Origin: a bacterium
GTDB lineage: Bacteria; JAMCPX01
DNA: 16,521 nucleotides
Assembly: GCA_027364825.1 (NCBI GenBank)
Contig: DAHXOM010000256.1
Coordinates: 1 to 16,521, forward strand
Reading direction: 5' to 3'
A program made the translations under genes and the position numbers. How positions within the stretch are numbered: the first letter of the stretch is position 1; every line of letters begins with the position of its first letter. Shown here in pieces: positions 7,187-14,780 of the stretch. The notes under the pieces were generated by a model. That model had not been told where the DNA came from, ran no database searches, and worked only from the letters and a program-made list of their open reading frames with translations.

Positions 7187-9622
7187 TTAGTTGTTCGGAT
7201 GCGTTTGCTCTGAAGGCAGCGGCAGAGTGCTTACCTGCGGAATATTCTGCAAACTCTTCCCGGTATCGAATCTGCCCTTCCAGATCTGCTCCACAGAATC
7301 GACCCTCAAGGCCTTTTCGATGACCTGGTCCACATGTTCCACAAACGTGATATGCAGTGTTTTTTTTATTATATCGGGTATTTCCGCAATATCTTTTTCA
7401 TTATCTTTCGGTATCAGCACCTCTTTTATCTGTGCCCGCATGGCAGCCATCAGTTTTTCCTTTAACCCCCCTATAGGAAGGACCCTGCCTCTGAGGGTTA
7501 TTTCACCGGTCATGGCAAGATCGCGCTTTACCGGGATCTTTGTCAAAGCTGAAACAAGCGAAGTCGCTATGGTGATACCGGCGGATGGGCCGTCCTTGGG
7601 GATCGCACCCTCGGGTATATGAATATGCACGTCTATTTTTCTGTAAAAATCCTTTTTAAGTCCGAGGTCCGATGCTATCGTCCTTACATAGCTCATGGCC
7701 GCGCTTGCAGACTCTTTCATGATATCGCCCAGCTTCCCGGTAACGGTTAATTTACCCTTGCCGTTCAGCACAGCGGATTCTATTGCAAGTATGTCACCCC
7801 CTGCTTCTGTCCATGCAAGGCCCGTGGCAACACCGATAAGATCGCGTTCTTCGAGCTCACTGCGCTTGAACCTTGCCACGCCGAGATACTTCTCAAGGTT
7901 GGATTCCATGACAACAATCTTTTTATTCTTTTCTCCGGTTTTCAGTATATGTTTTGCCACCTTCCTGAGAATGGTTGCGATCTCCCGTTCTACGTTCCGT
8001 ACACCGGCTTCGCGCGTGTAGTCCCGTATGATCTTAACGATTGCTCCTTTTGTGAAAACAAGCTTTTCAGGAACCAGGCCGTTCGCCTTCAATTGCTTGG
8101 GAATAAGGAATTGTCTGGCAATGTTCAGTTTTTCCACCTCTATGTATCCGGGCAACCTTATGATCTCAAGACGATCGAGCAATGCCGCCGGTATACCTGC
8201 CACGGTATTGGCGGTCGTAATGAACATGACCTTCGAGAGGTCGTAATCGAGATCCAGGTAGTGATCATTAAAAGCATGGTTCTGCTCGGGATCCAGTACC
8301 TCTAAGAGGGCTGCCGAGGGATCTCCCCGGAAGTCCATACTCATCTTGTCTATCTCGTCGAAAAGGAAGACGGGGTTCGATGTGCCTGCCTTGCGCATGG
8401 ATTGAATGACCTTGCCCGGAAGGGCGCTTACGTACGTCCTCCTGTGTCCGCGGATCTCTGCCTCGTCCCTGACACCGCCGAGAGACTGGCGTACAAAATT
8501 CCTTCCCATTGCCTCTGCTATGGATTTCGCAAGGGATGTTTTCCCCACACCGGGAGGACCGACAAAGCACAGTATGGGTCCTTTTGCATCGGGACTGAGG
8601 GCCTTAACGGCGAGGAATTCGAGGATCCTCTCTTTTACCTGTTCAAGACCGTAATGGTCCCTGTCCAGAACTTTCCTTGCTTCGTTTATATCCTTTTTCT
8701 CATCCGTGTAATCGTACCAGGGAAGTGAAAGTATCCATTCAAGATACCCGCGAACCACAGCGGCCTCGGCACTCATCGGCGACATCATTTTCAGTTTCTT
8801 CAGCTCACCCTTGCACCGCTTGCCTGCCTCGTCGGACATCTTTTTCTTTTTGATGCGTTCCTCAAGCTCTTTTATCTCTGTTTTGAATTCGTCCTTCTCT
8901 CCGAGCTCTTTCTGTATTGCCCTCATCTGTTCATTCAGATAATATTCTTTCTGTGCCTTTTCCGTTTGTTTCTTGACCTGCGCCTTTATTCTTTTTTCAA
9001 TATCGATTATCTCGATCTCCCCGAAAAGCCGTTCCATGAGTTTGGTCATATACTTTTCGAGATCCTCTGTCTCCATCAGCATCTGCTTCTCTTCCGCCTT
9101 CATCTTGATACTGCCTGCAATGGTGTTCGCAACTATCTCGGGGCTGTCAACCGAAGAAACATAGGTAACGATTTCCGGAGCTATCAGGTTGGTGTTCTTC
9201 GCATAATCCGTGAATGCGGAAACGAGCTGTCTTTTTAACGCCTCAACCCCGGGCGTATTGTTTGCAGAATCCCCGATGGGGTTAATCTCTACCTCCACAT
9301 ACATATCCGTGTCATGATACGATAAAATCTTTCCCCTCTTCACACCCTTCACCAGCAGCTTTATACTGTCGCTTTCAACAATATGATGCTCTATGGAGGA
9401 AAGTGTGCCCGTTATCTGTATGTCGTTCTCTTTCGGGTCCTCTACTTTGGGGTCCTTTTGCATGGTTGTAAAAACCAATGAATTGTTTTTTATGGCTTCC
9501 TTGACCGCATTGACGGACTTCTGCCTGCCGACTATCAGCGGGGTTGTCTGGTGGGGGAAAACAACGATGTCCCTCAGCGGCAATAAAGGAACTCTGTATT
9601 TGTCATTGCTGCCGTTGGTCAT
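7187..9622 (-). CDS. lon: ATP-dependent protease Lon (LonA type)
   Basis: Cytoplasmic homo-oligomeric AAA+ serine protease that degrades misfolded and specific regulatory proteins. In 811 residues: N-terminal substrate-recognition domain about 9-205 (VPLLPLRDIVVFP); helical coiled region about 205-285 with YYLNEQMRAIQKELG; AAA+ module with Walker A GPPGVGKT (355-362), Walker B VFLFDEID (418-425) and sensor/arginine region DRLEIIRL; protease domain from about 595 with PKDGPSAG, catalytic Ser680 and Lys723, separated by 43 residues as in E. coli Lon. There is no membrane segment between Walker motifs, so it is LonA, not LonB. After GRFD (784-787) a short low-complexity tail of about 25 residues follows. 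The start ATG overlaps the clpX stop by four bases (ATGA), with GGTGGGA just upstream. It is last in the operon. Confidence 0.98.
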   Translation of the reverse strand: MTNGSNDKYRVPLLPLRDIVVFPHQTTPLIVGRQKSVNAVKEAIKNNSLVFTTMQKDPKVEDPKENDIQITGTLSSIEHHIVESDSIKLLVKGVKRGKILSYHDTDMYVEVEINPIGDSANNTPGVEALKRQLVSAFTDYAKNTNLIAPEIVTYVSSVDSPEIVANTIAGSIKMKAEEKQMLMETEDLEKYMTKLMERLFGEIEIIDIEKRIKAQVKKQTEKAQKEYYLNEQMRAIQKELGEKDEFKTEIKELEERIKKKKMSDEAGKRCKGELKKLKMMSPMSAEAAVVRGYLEWILSLPWYDYTDEKKDINEARKVLDRDHYGLEQVKERILEFLAVKALSPDAKGPILCFVGPPGVGKTSLAKSIAEAMGRNFVRQSLGGVRDEAEIRGHRRTYVSALPGKVIQSMRKAGTSNPVFLFDEIDKMSMDFRGDPSAALLEVLDPEQNHAFNDHYLDLDYDLSKVMFITTANTVAGIPAALLDRLEIIRLPGYIEVEKLNIARQFLIPKQLKANGLVPEKLVFTKGAIVKIIRDYTREAGVRNVEREIATILRKVAKHILKTGEKNKKIVVMESNLEKYLGVARFKRSELEERDLIGVATGLAWTEAGGDILAIESAVLNGKGKLTVTGKLGDIMKESASAAMSYVRTIASDLGLKKDFYRKIDVHIHIPEGAIPKDGPSAGITIATSLVSALTKIPVKRDLAMTGEITLRGRVLPIGGLKEKLMAAMRAQIKEVLIPKDNEKDIAEIPDIIKKTLHITFVEHVDQVIEKALRVDSVEQIWKGRFDTGKSLQNIPQVSTLPLPSEQTHPNN

Positions 9623-10878
9623 TTCGTCCCACCAGCCTCTGCCTTTTTCTCATACGTAAGCAACGGTTCCGTATGCTTGAATATAACGTCCGAATTGATG
9701 ATACACTCGGTGATGTCGCTCCGCGAAGGTATTTCATACATAATGTCGAGCATGATATTTTCCATAATCGCCCTCAAGCCGCGGGCACCCGATTTCCTCC
9801 GGATGGCCTCTTTTGCTATGGACTCTATTGCATCATGGGTGAACACGAGTTTTACCCCTTCCATGGAGAACAGCTTCTGATACTGTTTGATGATCGCATT
9901 CCTCGGCTTTACCAGTATCTCCATCAGGGCCTGGGCGGTCAGTTCTTCCATCGTAGCAACGATCGGTACCCTGCCGATAAACTCAGGGATCATACCGTAT
10001 CGTATCAGGTCTTCGGTCTCTGCCATGCCGAGGATATCGGTCAGGCTCTTGCCCCTGACTCCTTTCAGATCCGCACCGAAACCCATCGATTTAACACCGA
10101 TGCGCTTTGATATGATCTTTTCAATGCCGTCAAACGTACCTCCGCATATAAACAGGATATTCGAGGTATCTACCCGGAAATAATCCTGCTCCGGATGTTT
10201 CCTTCCGCCCTTGGGCGGGACATTGGCGATCGTACCTTCTATGATCTTTAACAGCGCCTGCTGGACACCCTCTCCGGACACGTCCCTCGTTATGGACGGA
10301 CTGTCCGTTTTCCTTGAAAGCTTGTCGATCTCATCGATATAAACAATCCCTCTCTGCGCCCTGTTGATGTCGTAGTTTGCATTCTGTATAAGGCTCAGTA
10401 TTATGTTCTCGACGTCCTCTCCCACATAACCAGCCTCGGTCAGGGTCGTTGCATCGGCAATGGTAAACGGCACATCGAGGAACTTTGCAAGTGTCTGGGC
10501 AAGCAGGGTCTTCCCTGTACCGGTCGGTCCCAGAAGCAATATGTTGCTCTTCTGGATTTCCACATCGTCGCTCTTCTGATGCGAGTCTATCCTCTTGTAA
10601 TGGTTGTGGACCGCTACGGAGATTATCTTTTTGGCTTTTTCCTGTCCTATGACATACCGGTCAAGGAACGCCTTTATCTCGCCGGGTTTTGGAACAGCCT
10701 TCCGTATGCCTAAGGTGTCCTGCTGCGTCTCATAGTCTTCCGCAATTATCTCATTGCACAACTCCACGCATTCATCGCATATAAATGCATTCGGTCCGGC
10801 AATAAGCTTTTTGACCTCTTTCTGCGACTTTCCGCAGAAAGAACACTTCAATACAGTCTCATCTTTTTTAAGCACCAA
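9619..10878 (-). CDS. clpX: ATP-dependent Clp protease ATP-binding subunit ClpX
   Basis: AAA+ unfoldase of the ClpXP protease; a hexamer that unfolds substrates and threads them into ClpP. Starting at TTG 10878 gives 419 residues. Zinc finger CSFC...CDEC (Cys12, 15, 34, 37); Walker A GPTGTGKT (117-124); pore loop GYVGED (150-155); Walker B YIDEID (180-185); RKH loop (224-228 region, GGRKHP); ClpP-docking IGF loop present as MGFG near 265-268; C-terminal small domain with KSGARGLR. The longest frame starts at GTG 10893, but that codon abuts or contains the ribosome binding site GGAGG (10891-10887). TTG 10878 (spacing 8) or GTG 10875 (spacing 11, giving MLKKDETVLKCSFC) is the likely start. The gene then overlaps the clpP end by 8 to 11 bases and shares ATGA with lon. 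Confidence 0.97.
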   Translation of the reverse strand: MVLKKDETVLKCSFCGKSQKEVKKLIAGPNAFICDECVELCNEIIAEDYETQQDTLGIRKAVPKPGEIKAFLDRYVIGQEKAKKIISVAVHNHYKRIDSHQKSDDVEIQKSNILLLGPTGTGKTLLAQTLAKFLDVPFTIADATTLTEAGYVGEDVENIILSLIQNANYDINRAQRGIVYIDEIDKLSRKTDSPSITRDVSGEGVQQALLKIIEGTIANVPPKGGRKHPEQDYFRVDTSNILFICGGTFDGIEKIISKRIGVKSMGFGADLKGVRGKSLTDILGMAETEDLIRYGMIPEFIGRVPIVATMEELTAQALMEILVKPRNAIIKQYQKLFSMEGVKLVFTHDAIESIAKEAIRRKSGARGLRAIMENIMLDIMYEIPSRSDITECIINSDVIFKHTEPLLTYEKKAEAGGTK

Positions 10879-11485
10879 TGCTATTACCTCCACCTATTTT
10901 CAATTCTTCCCGTTTCGTTATCACGCTGTCTATGATGCCATACGTAATGGCCTCTTCTCCGCCCATGAAGAAGTCCCTCTCCGTATCAGCGGCTATCCTT
11001 TCCAGGGGCTGACCCGTATGTGCGCTCAGGATCTTGTTTATTTCTTCCCGTAGCTTCAGGATCTCTTTCGCATGGATATCTATCTCCGACGCCTTTCCCT
11101 GGAGTCCTCCGGATGGCTGATGTATCATAATCCTTGCATTGGGCAGGGCAAACCTCTTGCCTTTAGCACCCGCAGCGAGAAGGACAGCCCCCATACTGGC
11201 AGCCTGGCCGATGCACATCGTTATGATATGCGATCGTATGTACTGCATGGTGTCGTATATCGCGAGGCCCGCGGTTACAATGCCTCCCGGTGAATTTATG
11301 TATAAGAATATATCCTTTTCCGGGTCTTCGGACTCAAGAAACAAAAGCTGTGCTATCACAATGTTCGCAAGTTCATCGTCTATGGCAGACCCGATAAAGA
11401 CTATCCTCTCTTTCAACAGGCGGGAGTATATATCGTACGCCCTCTCGCCTTTTGATGTCTGTTCGACAACCATGGGTATCAGCAT
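10868..11485 (-). CDS. clpP: ATP-dependent Clp protease proteolytic subunit ClpP
   Basis: Serine peptidase core of the ClpXP complex, forming a double heptameric barrel in the cytoplasm. It has 205 residues, the usual bacterial length, beginning MLIPMVVEQTSKGERAYDIYSRLLK, with essentially no propeptide beyond the usual few residues. The catalytic triad is complete: Ser97 in GQAASMGA, His122 in MIHQPSGG, Asp171 in ERDFFM; INSPGG (63-68) forms part of the active-site strand. The ATG overlaps the trigger-factor stop by one base (TAATG), with GGAAGG shortly upstream. ClpX follows directly and overlaps. The C-terminus (GGGNSIGA) carries the ribosome binding site of clpX in its codons. It is an ordinary, intact housekeeping ClpP. 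Confidence 0.98.
   Translation of the reverse strand: MLIPMVVEQTSKGERAYDIYSRLLKERIVFIGSAIDDELANIVIAQLLFLESEDPEKDIFLYINSPGGIVTAGLAIYDTMQYIRSHIITMCIGQAASMGAVLLAAGAKGKRFALPNARIMIHQPSGGLQGKASEIDIHAKEILKLREEINKILSAHTGQPLERIAADTERDFFMGGEEAITYGIIDSVITKREELKIGGGNSIGA
10887..10891 (-). promoter_or_regulatory. Ribosome binding site GGAGG of clpX, inside clpP
   Basis: GGAGG on the minus strand lies in the glycine codons near the end of clpP (KIGGGNSIGA). It is 8 bases before TTG 10878 and 11 before GTG 10875, and it decides against the upstream GTG at 10893, whose own bases run into this motif. Confidence 0.65.
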
Positions 11486-12741
11486 TATTTTTCCTTCCTC
11501 TCTTCTATAAATTGGGCATTTTTAATGATCAAATCAAGAATCTTGTCGTTTACAAGGTGCTGTTTGATCGTTTCCATGCTGTCGTCCTTGTTTAATTTTT
11601 CCATGATATGCTCGGGTGTATCGTTATTGTGGTGTGCTATATGTGCAATCTCGGACTTTAGCTCCTCATCGCTCAAAACGACATTTTCCTGGTTCCTTAT
11701 GGTGTCAAAAAATATCCTCGTCACAAGCCCGATACGGACATAGGTATCGATCTGTTTTATCCTGTCTTCTATCTCCTGCTTATTGTTCATAGCGTACGCC
11801 CTCTTCAACTCTTCATCTTCAGTGGCTATGTGCTCCAGTTCTTTCTTTACCAGCGATACCGGCAATTCTATGGGGTGCTTCTGGAGCAAGGCCCCTACGA
11901 TCATATCCTGGTACATAAGCATGTTGATCCTTCCTATCTCCTCTTCTATATCCCTTTTTAAGGCGGATTTCAACTCCTCCAGGGTATTATACGTACCGCT
12001 CGTTTTTGCCAGTTCGTCGTCTATCGGCGGATACTTGATATACTTTATGGCCTTCAGCTCAAGTATGAAATGCACATTCTTCGCCGCATCAACGGTTATC
12101 TTTTTCTTCTCTCCCACCAGCATGCCGGTTATCTGGTCGTAGAAATTCTTCCCGAGCTTTTCATTCACCGCCCAGAGCAGATCGTCGTTAACCTTTCCCG
12201 GCTTGCCCTGTTTATCGAGCTCGGTCAATTTAACGGAAGCAAGGTCGTTCTCCCGCAAAGGCCTCTGCTCTTCCACAGGCATCAAAACACCGAGCCTTTT
12301 CTGGATCTTGACCAGTGCTTCCTGGACCTGTTCTTCGGTTACCTGCGGGACAGGGAGTTTCTTCAACTCCAGGCCTTTGAAGTCCACATGTTCTATCTCC
12401 GGTATATTCTCGATGATAACCGTATAGGTGAAATCGCCGTCACCCGTGTAATCCGTCTTTTCTATGACCGGCGAACCCACGGCCTTTATGTGCGATTCCT
12501 CGATAGCAGTGTTGAGCGTATGGTCTATCAGATCGAGCTCGGCCTCATATTTTATGTCCTGTTCGAACTTGCTCTTGATTACGGATTCCGGTACCTTCCC
12601 TTTCCTGAAACCCGGGACCTTTGCGCTTTTCTGAAACTCTATGATTTTATGGGATATGGTATCCTGCACAACATCTTTCGGTACCATCACGGATACCTTT
12701 TTCTTTACGCTGCTCTGTGTCTCTACTCCTAAAATTTTCAT
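11485..12741 (-). CDS. tig: Trigger factor (ribosome-associated chaperone), PPIase domain reduced
   Basis: Ribosome-bound chaperone acting on nascent chains, 418 residues (E. coli: 432). The N-terminal ribosome-binding domain is clear, with the signature GFRKGKVP at 44-51, identical to the E. coli motif. The C-terminal helical arms (about 255-418) include PPIDDELAKTSG, leading into long charged helices such as LKRDIEEEI. The central FKBP-like domain (about 155-240) looks shortened: after GMLVGEKKKITVD it runs straight to NVHFILELKAIK, missing most of the loop that in E. coli carries FPEEYHAENLKG, and the active-site aromatics are not recognisable. Chaperone activity is expected, prolyl isomerase activity doubtful. 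Start: ATG 12741 with AAGGA (12752-12748) six bases upstream. It is the first protein gene of the operon, 26 bases after the tRNA. Confidence 0.96.
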   Translation of the reverse strand: MKILGVETQSSVKKKVSVMVPKDVVQDTISHKIIEFQKSAKVPGFRKGKVPESVIKSKFEQDIKYEAELDLIDHTLNTAIEESHIKAVGSPVIEKTDYTGDGDFTYTVIIENIPEIEHVDFKGLELKKLPVPQVTEEQVQEALVKIQKRLGVLMPVEEQRPLRENDLASVKLTELDKQGKPGKVNDDLLWAVNEKLGKNFYDQITGMLVGEKKKITVDAAKNVHFILELKAIKYIKYPPIDDELAKTSGTYNTLEELKSALKRDIEEEIGRINMLMYQDMIVGALLQKHPIELPVSLVKKELEHIATEDEELKRAYAMNNKQEIEDRIKQIDTYVRIGLVTRIFFDTIRNQENVVLSDEELKSEIAHIAHHNNDTPEHIMEKLNKDDSMETIKQHLVNDKILDLIIKNAQFIEERKEK

Positions 12742-12767
12742 TCTTTATCCTTCCTGTTTTTTTTATT

Positions 12768-12848
12768 TGCGAGGGAGGGGAGTTGAACCCCTACGGTTAT
12801 CCCACCAGATCCTAAGTCTGGCGCGTCTACCAGTTCCGCCACCCTCGC
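12768..12848 (-). tRNA. tRNA-Leu, anticodon UAG
   Basis: Minus-strand cloverleaf of 81 bases. The acceptor stem GCGAGGG pairs perfectly with CCCTCGC; D-arm GGCGGAACTGGTAGACGC; anticodon stem CCAGA/TCTGG with loop CTTAGGA, so anticodon UAG reading CUN leucine codons; a long class II variable arm; T-arm AGGGG-TTCAACT-CCCCT; discriminator A as required for leucine. No CCA is encoded (AAT follows), so the CCA must be added enzymatically. It lies 26 bases upstream of tig in the same direction, so it may share a primary transcript with the proteostasis operon. Confidence 0.97.
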
Positions 12849-12860
12849 CTGTTCTCTATA

Positions 12861-12889
12861 AAACTAAAATGTATTTCAATGAAAGTCAA
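12861..12889 (-). promoter_or_regulatory. Candidate sigma-70 promoter for tRNA-Leu and the tig operon
   Basis: On the minus strand TTGACT (12889-12884) is followed after 17 bases by TAGTTT (12866-12861), placing a start a few bases before the tRNA 5' end at 12848. The -35 is good, the -10 weak. No promoter-like sequence was found in the 26 bases between the tRNA and tig, so this may serve the whole operon. Inferred from sequence only. Confidence 0.4.
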
Positions 12890-12891
12890 TT

Positions 12892-12923
12892 GAAGAACCA
12901 CGCTGCAAACAGCGCAGTTCTTC
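12892..12923 (-). other. Hairpin in the divergent tig/kinase intergenic region, stronger as minus-strand RNA
   Basis: Plus-strand arms GAAGAAC (12892-12898) and GTTCTTC (12917-12923) are perfectly complementary, as are CGCTG (12901-12905) and CAGCG (12910-12914), around a four-base loop. The two positions between the stems are CA opposite CA: mismatches in plus-strand RNA, but two G.U pairs in minus-strand RNA, giving a continuous 14-pair stem. No T-run follows on either strand, so it is not an ordinary intrinsic terminator. It lies just upstream of the candidate -35 at 12889. Confidence 0.6.
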
Positions 12924-13073
12924 GTCGGTAGCTAAAAAGGAAGAGTTTTCTCCTCTGTCTGTGAAACAATAGTATTGCATTTTTCGGGTTAAAATATCGG
13001 CCCCGGGACTCATAAACCTTCATCAGCATAGAACTGATTGATCTTGCGGCGGATTCCTACTAAACTTTCCGGT

Positions 13074-14696
13074 ATGAATGCTGGTGAAGGACAACTGATT
13101 GCCAACAGATACCTCCTCAAAAAAGAGCTCGGCAGGGTGGGCATGGCCATTATCTACATCGGGGCTGACACGGTCCTGAAGCGCGAGGTTGCAATAAAAA
13201 TCCTTTACCCTCACCTTATATCCGACAACACACTCATCCAGAGGTTCATCAACGAGGCGAGAATCATAGCGCGGCTCAATTACAAGAGCATCGTGTCCCT
13301 GTACGATATTGCAGAACATGAGGGCACGCCCTTTATCGTGCTCGAGTATGTTCAGGGCTACGATCTCAGGCGTATGCAGGATACGCTGGTCCGGGAGGGG
13401 AAAAGGCTGTCCCTTGAGACAGCCCTCGTCGCGGCGTATATCGTATGCGATGCCGTTGCACACGCACATTCGATGGGTATCGTTCACCGGGACATTAAGC
13501 CTGAAAATGTACTTATCAGCAGCAACGGGGAAATGAAGATAACGGACTTCGGCCTCGCCCATATCCTGACCGATACCCGCATCACGATGAGCGGTACAGC
13601 CATAGGTTCACCGGAATTCATGTCTCCCGAGCACATAAACTCCAACGACATAGGCATGGCATCTGATGTGTTCTCTCTCGGCTCGTTAATCTACTGGCTT
13701 ATCACCGGCGTATCGCCGTTTTATGCCGACAACACGATGTCCATACTGAACAACATATCAAGGAACCACTATAAACCCATGAATAAATCCGTATCCGGCA
13801 TCGACGGCTGGATCAAAGATATCGTTGACACCTGCCTGAGGCCCCTGCCTGAAGACCGGTATCAAGATGCATCCGAGCTGAGCAGGGCTCTCTACAACGG
13901 CATCAATAAATTCTCGCCGGATCCTTACCATACGTTCAGACTTTACATAAATTCACCCGATCAAACAGAACAGGAGCTCTTACAACACCACAATGCAGCC
14001 AGGTATGCAGACGCAGCAGTACATATAAAATCGAACAGTTTTGAAAAAGCGCTTTCTGTCATAAGCGTTATGCTCGAAACCGGGGATGAGCATTCGGATG
14101 CGGCAGGTTTGCTGAGAAAACTGAAGCATAAAAGGTACACGCGATGGCTGGTAAACGCCGTGGAGCTTGTGCTGATACTCGTTTTCTCATCCGTAATAGC
14201 ACGGGAGGAATATTTTGAAACGCCCGTCAGTATGGTAAGCCCTCCTGCATCCCGTGTCCAGGCTGTTGTACCGCAGGGAAATATCCCAGTCAGGAAACAA
14301 GGACCCGCAGCCCCTGAAAAGATAAGGCAATCCAATGGGCAGAGCATGAATAAGAAGATCGTCAGGTCCGCAGAACCTGCACCACAACCCCGGTCAGCAA
14401 AGAACCGGATTAAACCCAGCCCCGGTCAGCAAACCAAACCGAATTCAAACCTTCAGCAGGCAAAGGTAGACACCGGTACCCTTGAACTCATAACCTATCC
14501 ATGGGCAATGGTATTCATAGACGACAAGTATATCGGTGAAACACCGAGGCTGAAAACCATCACCCTGACCGAGGGTATACACAAGGTCTATCTCATAAAT
14601 CCGTACCTCAAACCGTACACAGATACGGTAAACGTGCTACCGGATAAAACAATCACCAAAAGAATAGACCTGAATGCACCGTTGTCCGTCCCATAG
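13074..14696 (+). CDS. Transmembrane Ser/Thr protein kinase with C-terminal PEGA domain
   Basis: Hanks-type kinase of about 540 residues, numbered from ATG 13074 (MNAGEGQLIANRYLL); the longest frame begins at TTG 13038 but the ATG fits the family better, although no clear ribosome binding site is seen. Kinase domain about 12-275: variant glycine loop LGRVGMAIIY (19-28), VAIK Lys42, partner Glu61 in NEAR, catalytic HRDIKPEN (138-145), DFG (158-160), SPE (184-186) in place of APE. Then a helical, possibly TPR-like region about 300-352; a single membrane helix about 358-376; a Pro/Gln/Lys-rich linker about 385-465; and a PEGA domain about 467-533 (GTLELITYPWAMVFIDD...YIGETP) likely in the periplasm. 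Expected role: sensing at the envelope and phosphorylating cytoplasmic targets. It is divergent from the tRNA/tig operon; no phosphatase partner is adjacent. Confidence 0.92.
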   Translation: MNAGEGQLIANRYLLKKELGRVGMAIIYIGADTVLKREVAIKILYPHLISDNTLIQRFINEARIIARLNYKSIVSLYDIAEHEGTPFIVLEYVQGYDLRRMQDTLVREGKRLSLETALVAAYIVCDAVAHAHSMGIVHRDIKPENVLISSNGEMKITDFGLAHILTDTRITMSGTAIGSPEFMSPEHINSNDIGMASDVFSLGSLIYWLITGVSPFYADNTMSILNNISRNHYKPMNKSVSGIDGWIKDIVDTCLRPLPEDRYQDASELSRALYNGINKFSPDPYHTFRLYINSPDQTEQELLQHHNAARYADAAVHIKSNSFEKALSVISVMLETGDEHSDAAGLLRKLKHKRYTRWLVNAVELVLILVFSSVIAREEYFETPVSMVSPPASRVQAVVPQGNIPVRKQGPAAPEKIRQSNGQSMNKKIVRSAEPAPQPRSAKNRIKPSPGQQTKPNSNLQQAKVDTGTLELITYPWAMVFIDDKYIGETPRLKTITLTEGIHKVYLINPYLKPYTDTVNVLPDKTITKRIDLNAPLSVP

Positions 14697-14780
14697 TGCC
14701 CGATAGAAAATCAGATTGGAGTTATGATTCAAACCCGTCCGAAGTCCGGAGCTGACCTGTTGTCCCCCTTACGTGCACCA

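Noticed and set aside
9544..10110. 188-codon plus-strand open frame across the clpX/lon junction
   Set aside because: It lies wholly antisense to two certain genes and has no recognisable domain.
9619..10893. clpX beginning at GTG 10893
   Set aside because: The codon lies at the ribosome binding site of the gene; starts at 10878 or 10875 have correct spacing and a family-like N-terminus.
12070..12732. 220-codon plus-strand open frame opposite tig
   Set aside because: Shadow of the trigger-factor gene; no ribosome binding site and no family resemblance.
12924..13073. Kinase promoter in the divergent region
   Set aside because: TAAAAT and TAGTAT are possible -10 boxes, but neither has a fair -35 at proper spacing.
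13023..13562. 179-codon minus-strand open frame opposite the kinase
   Set aside because: Antisense shadow of the kinase catalytic domain, whose HRD and DFG motifs prove the plus-strand reading.
14697..14780. Terminator between the kinase and EcsC genes
   Set aside because: Only a four-pair TCCG/CGGA stem without a T-run is visible; too weak to call.
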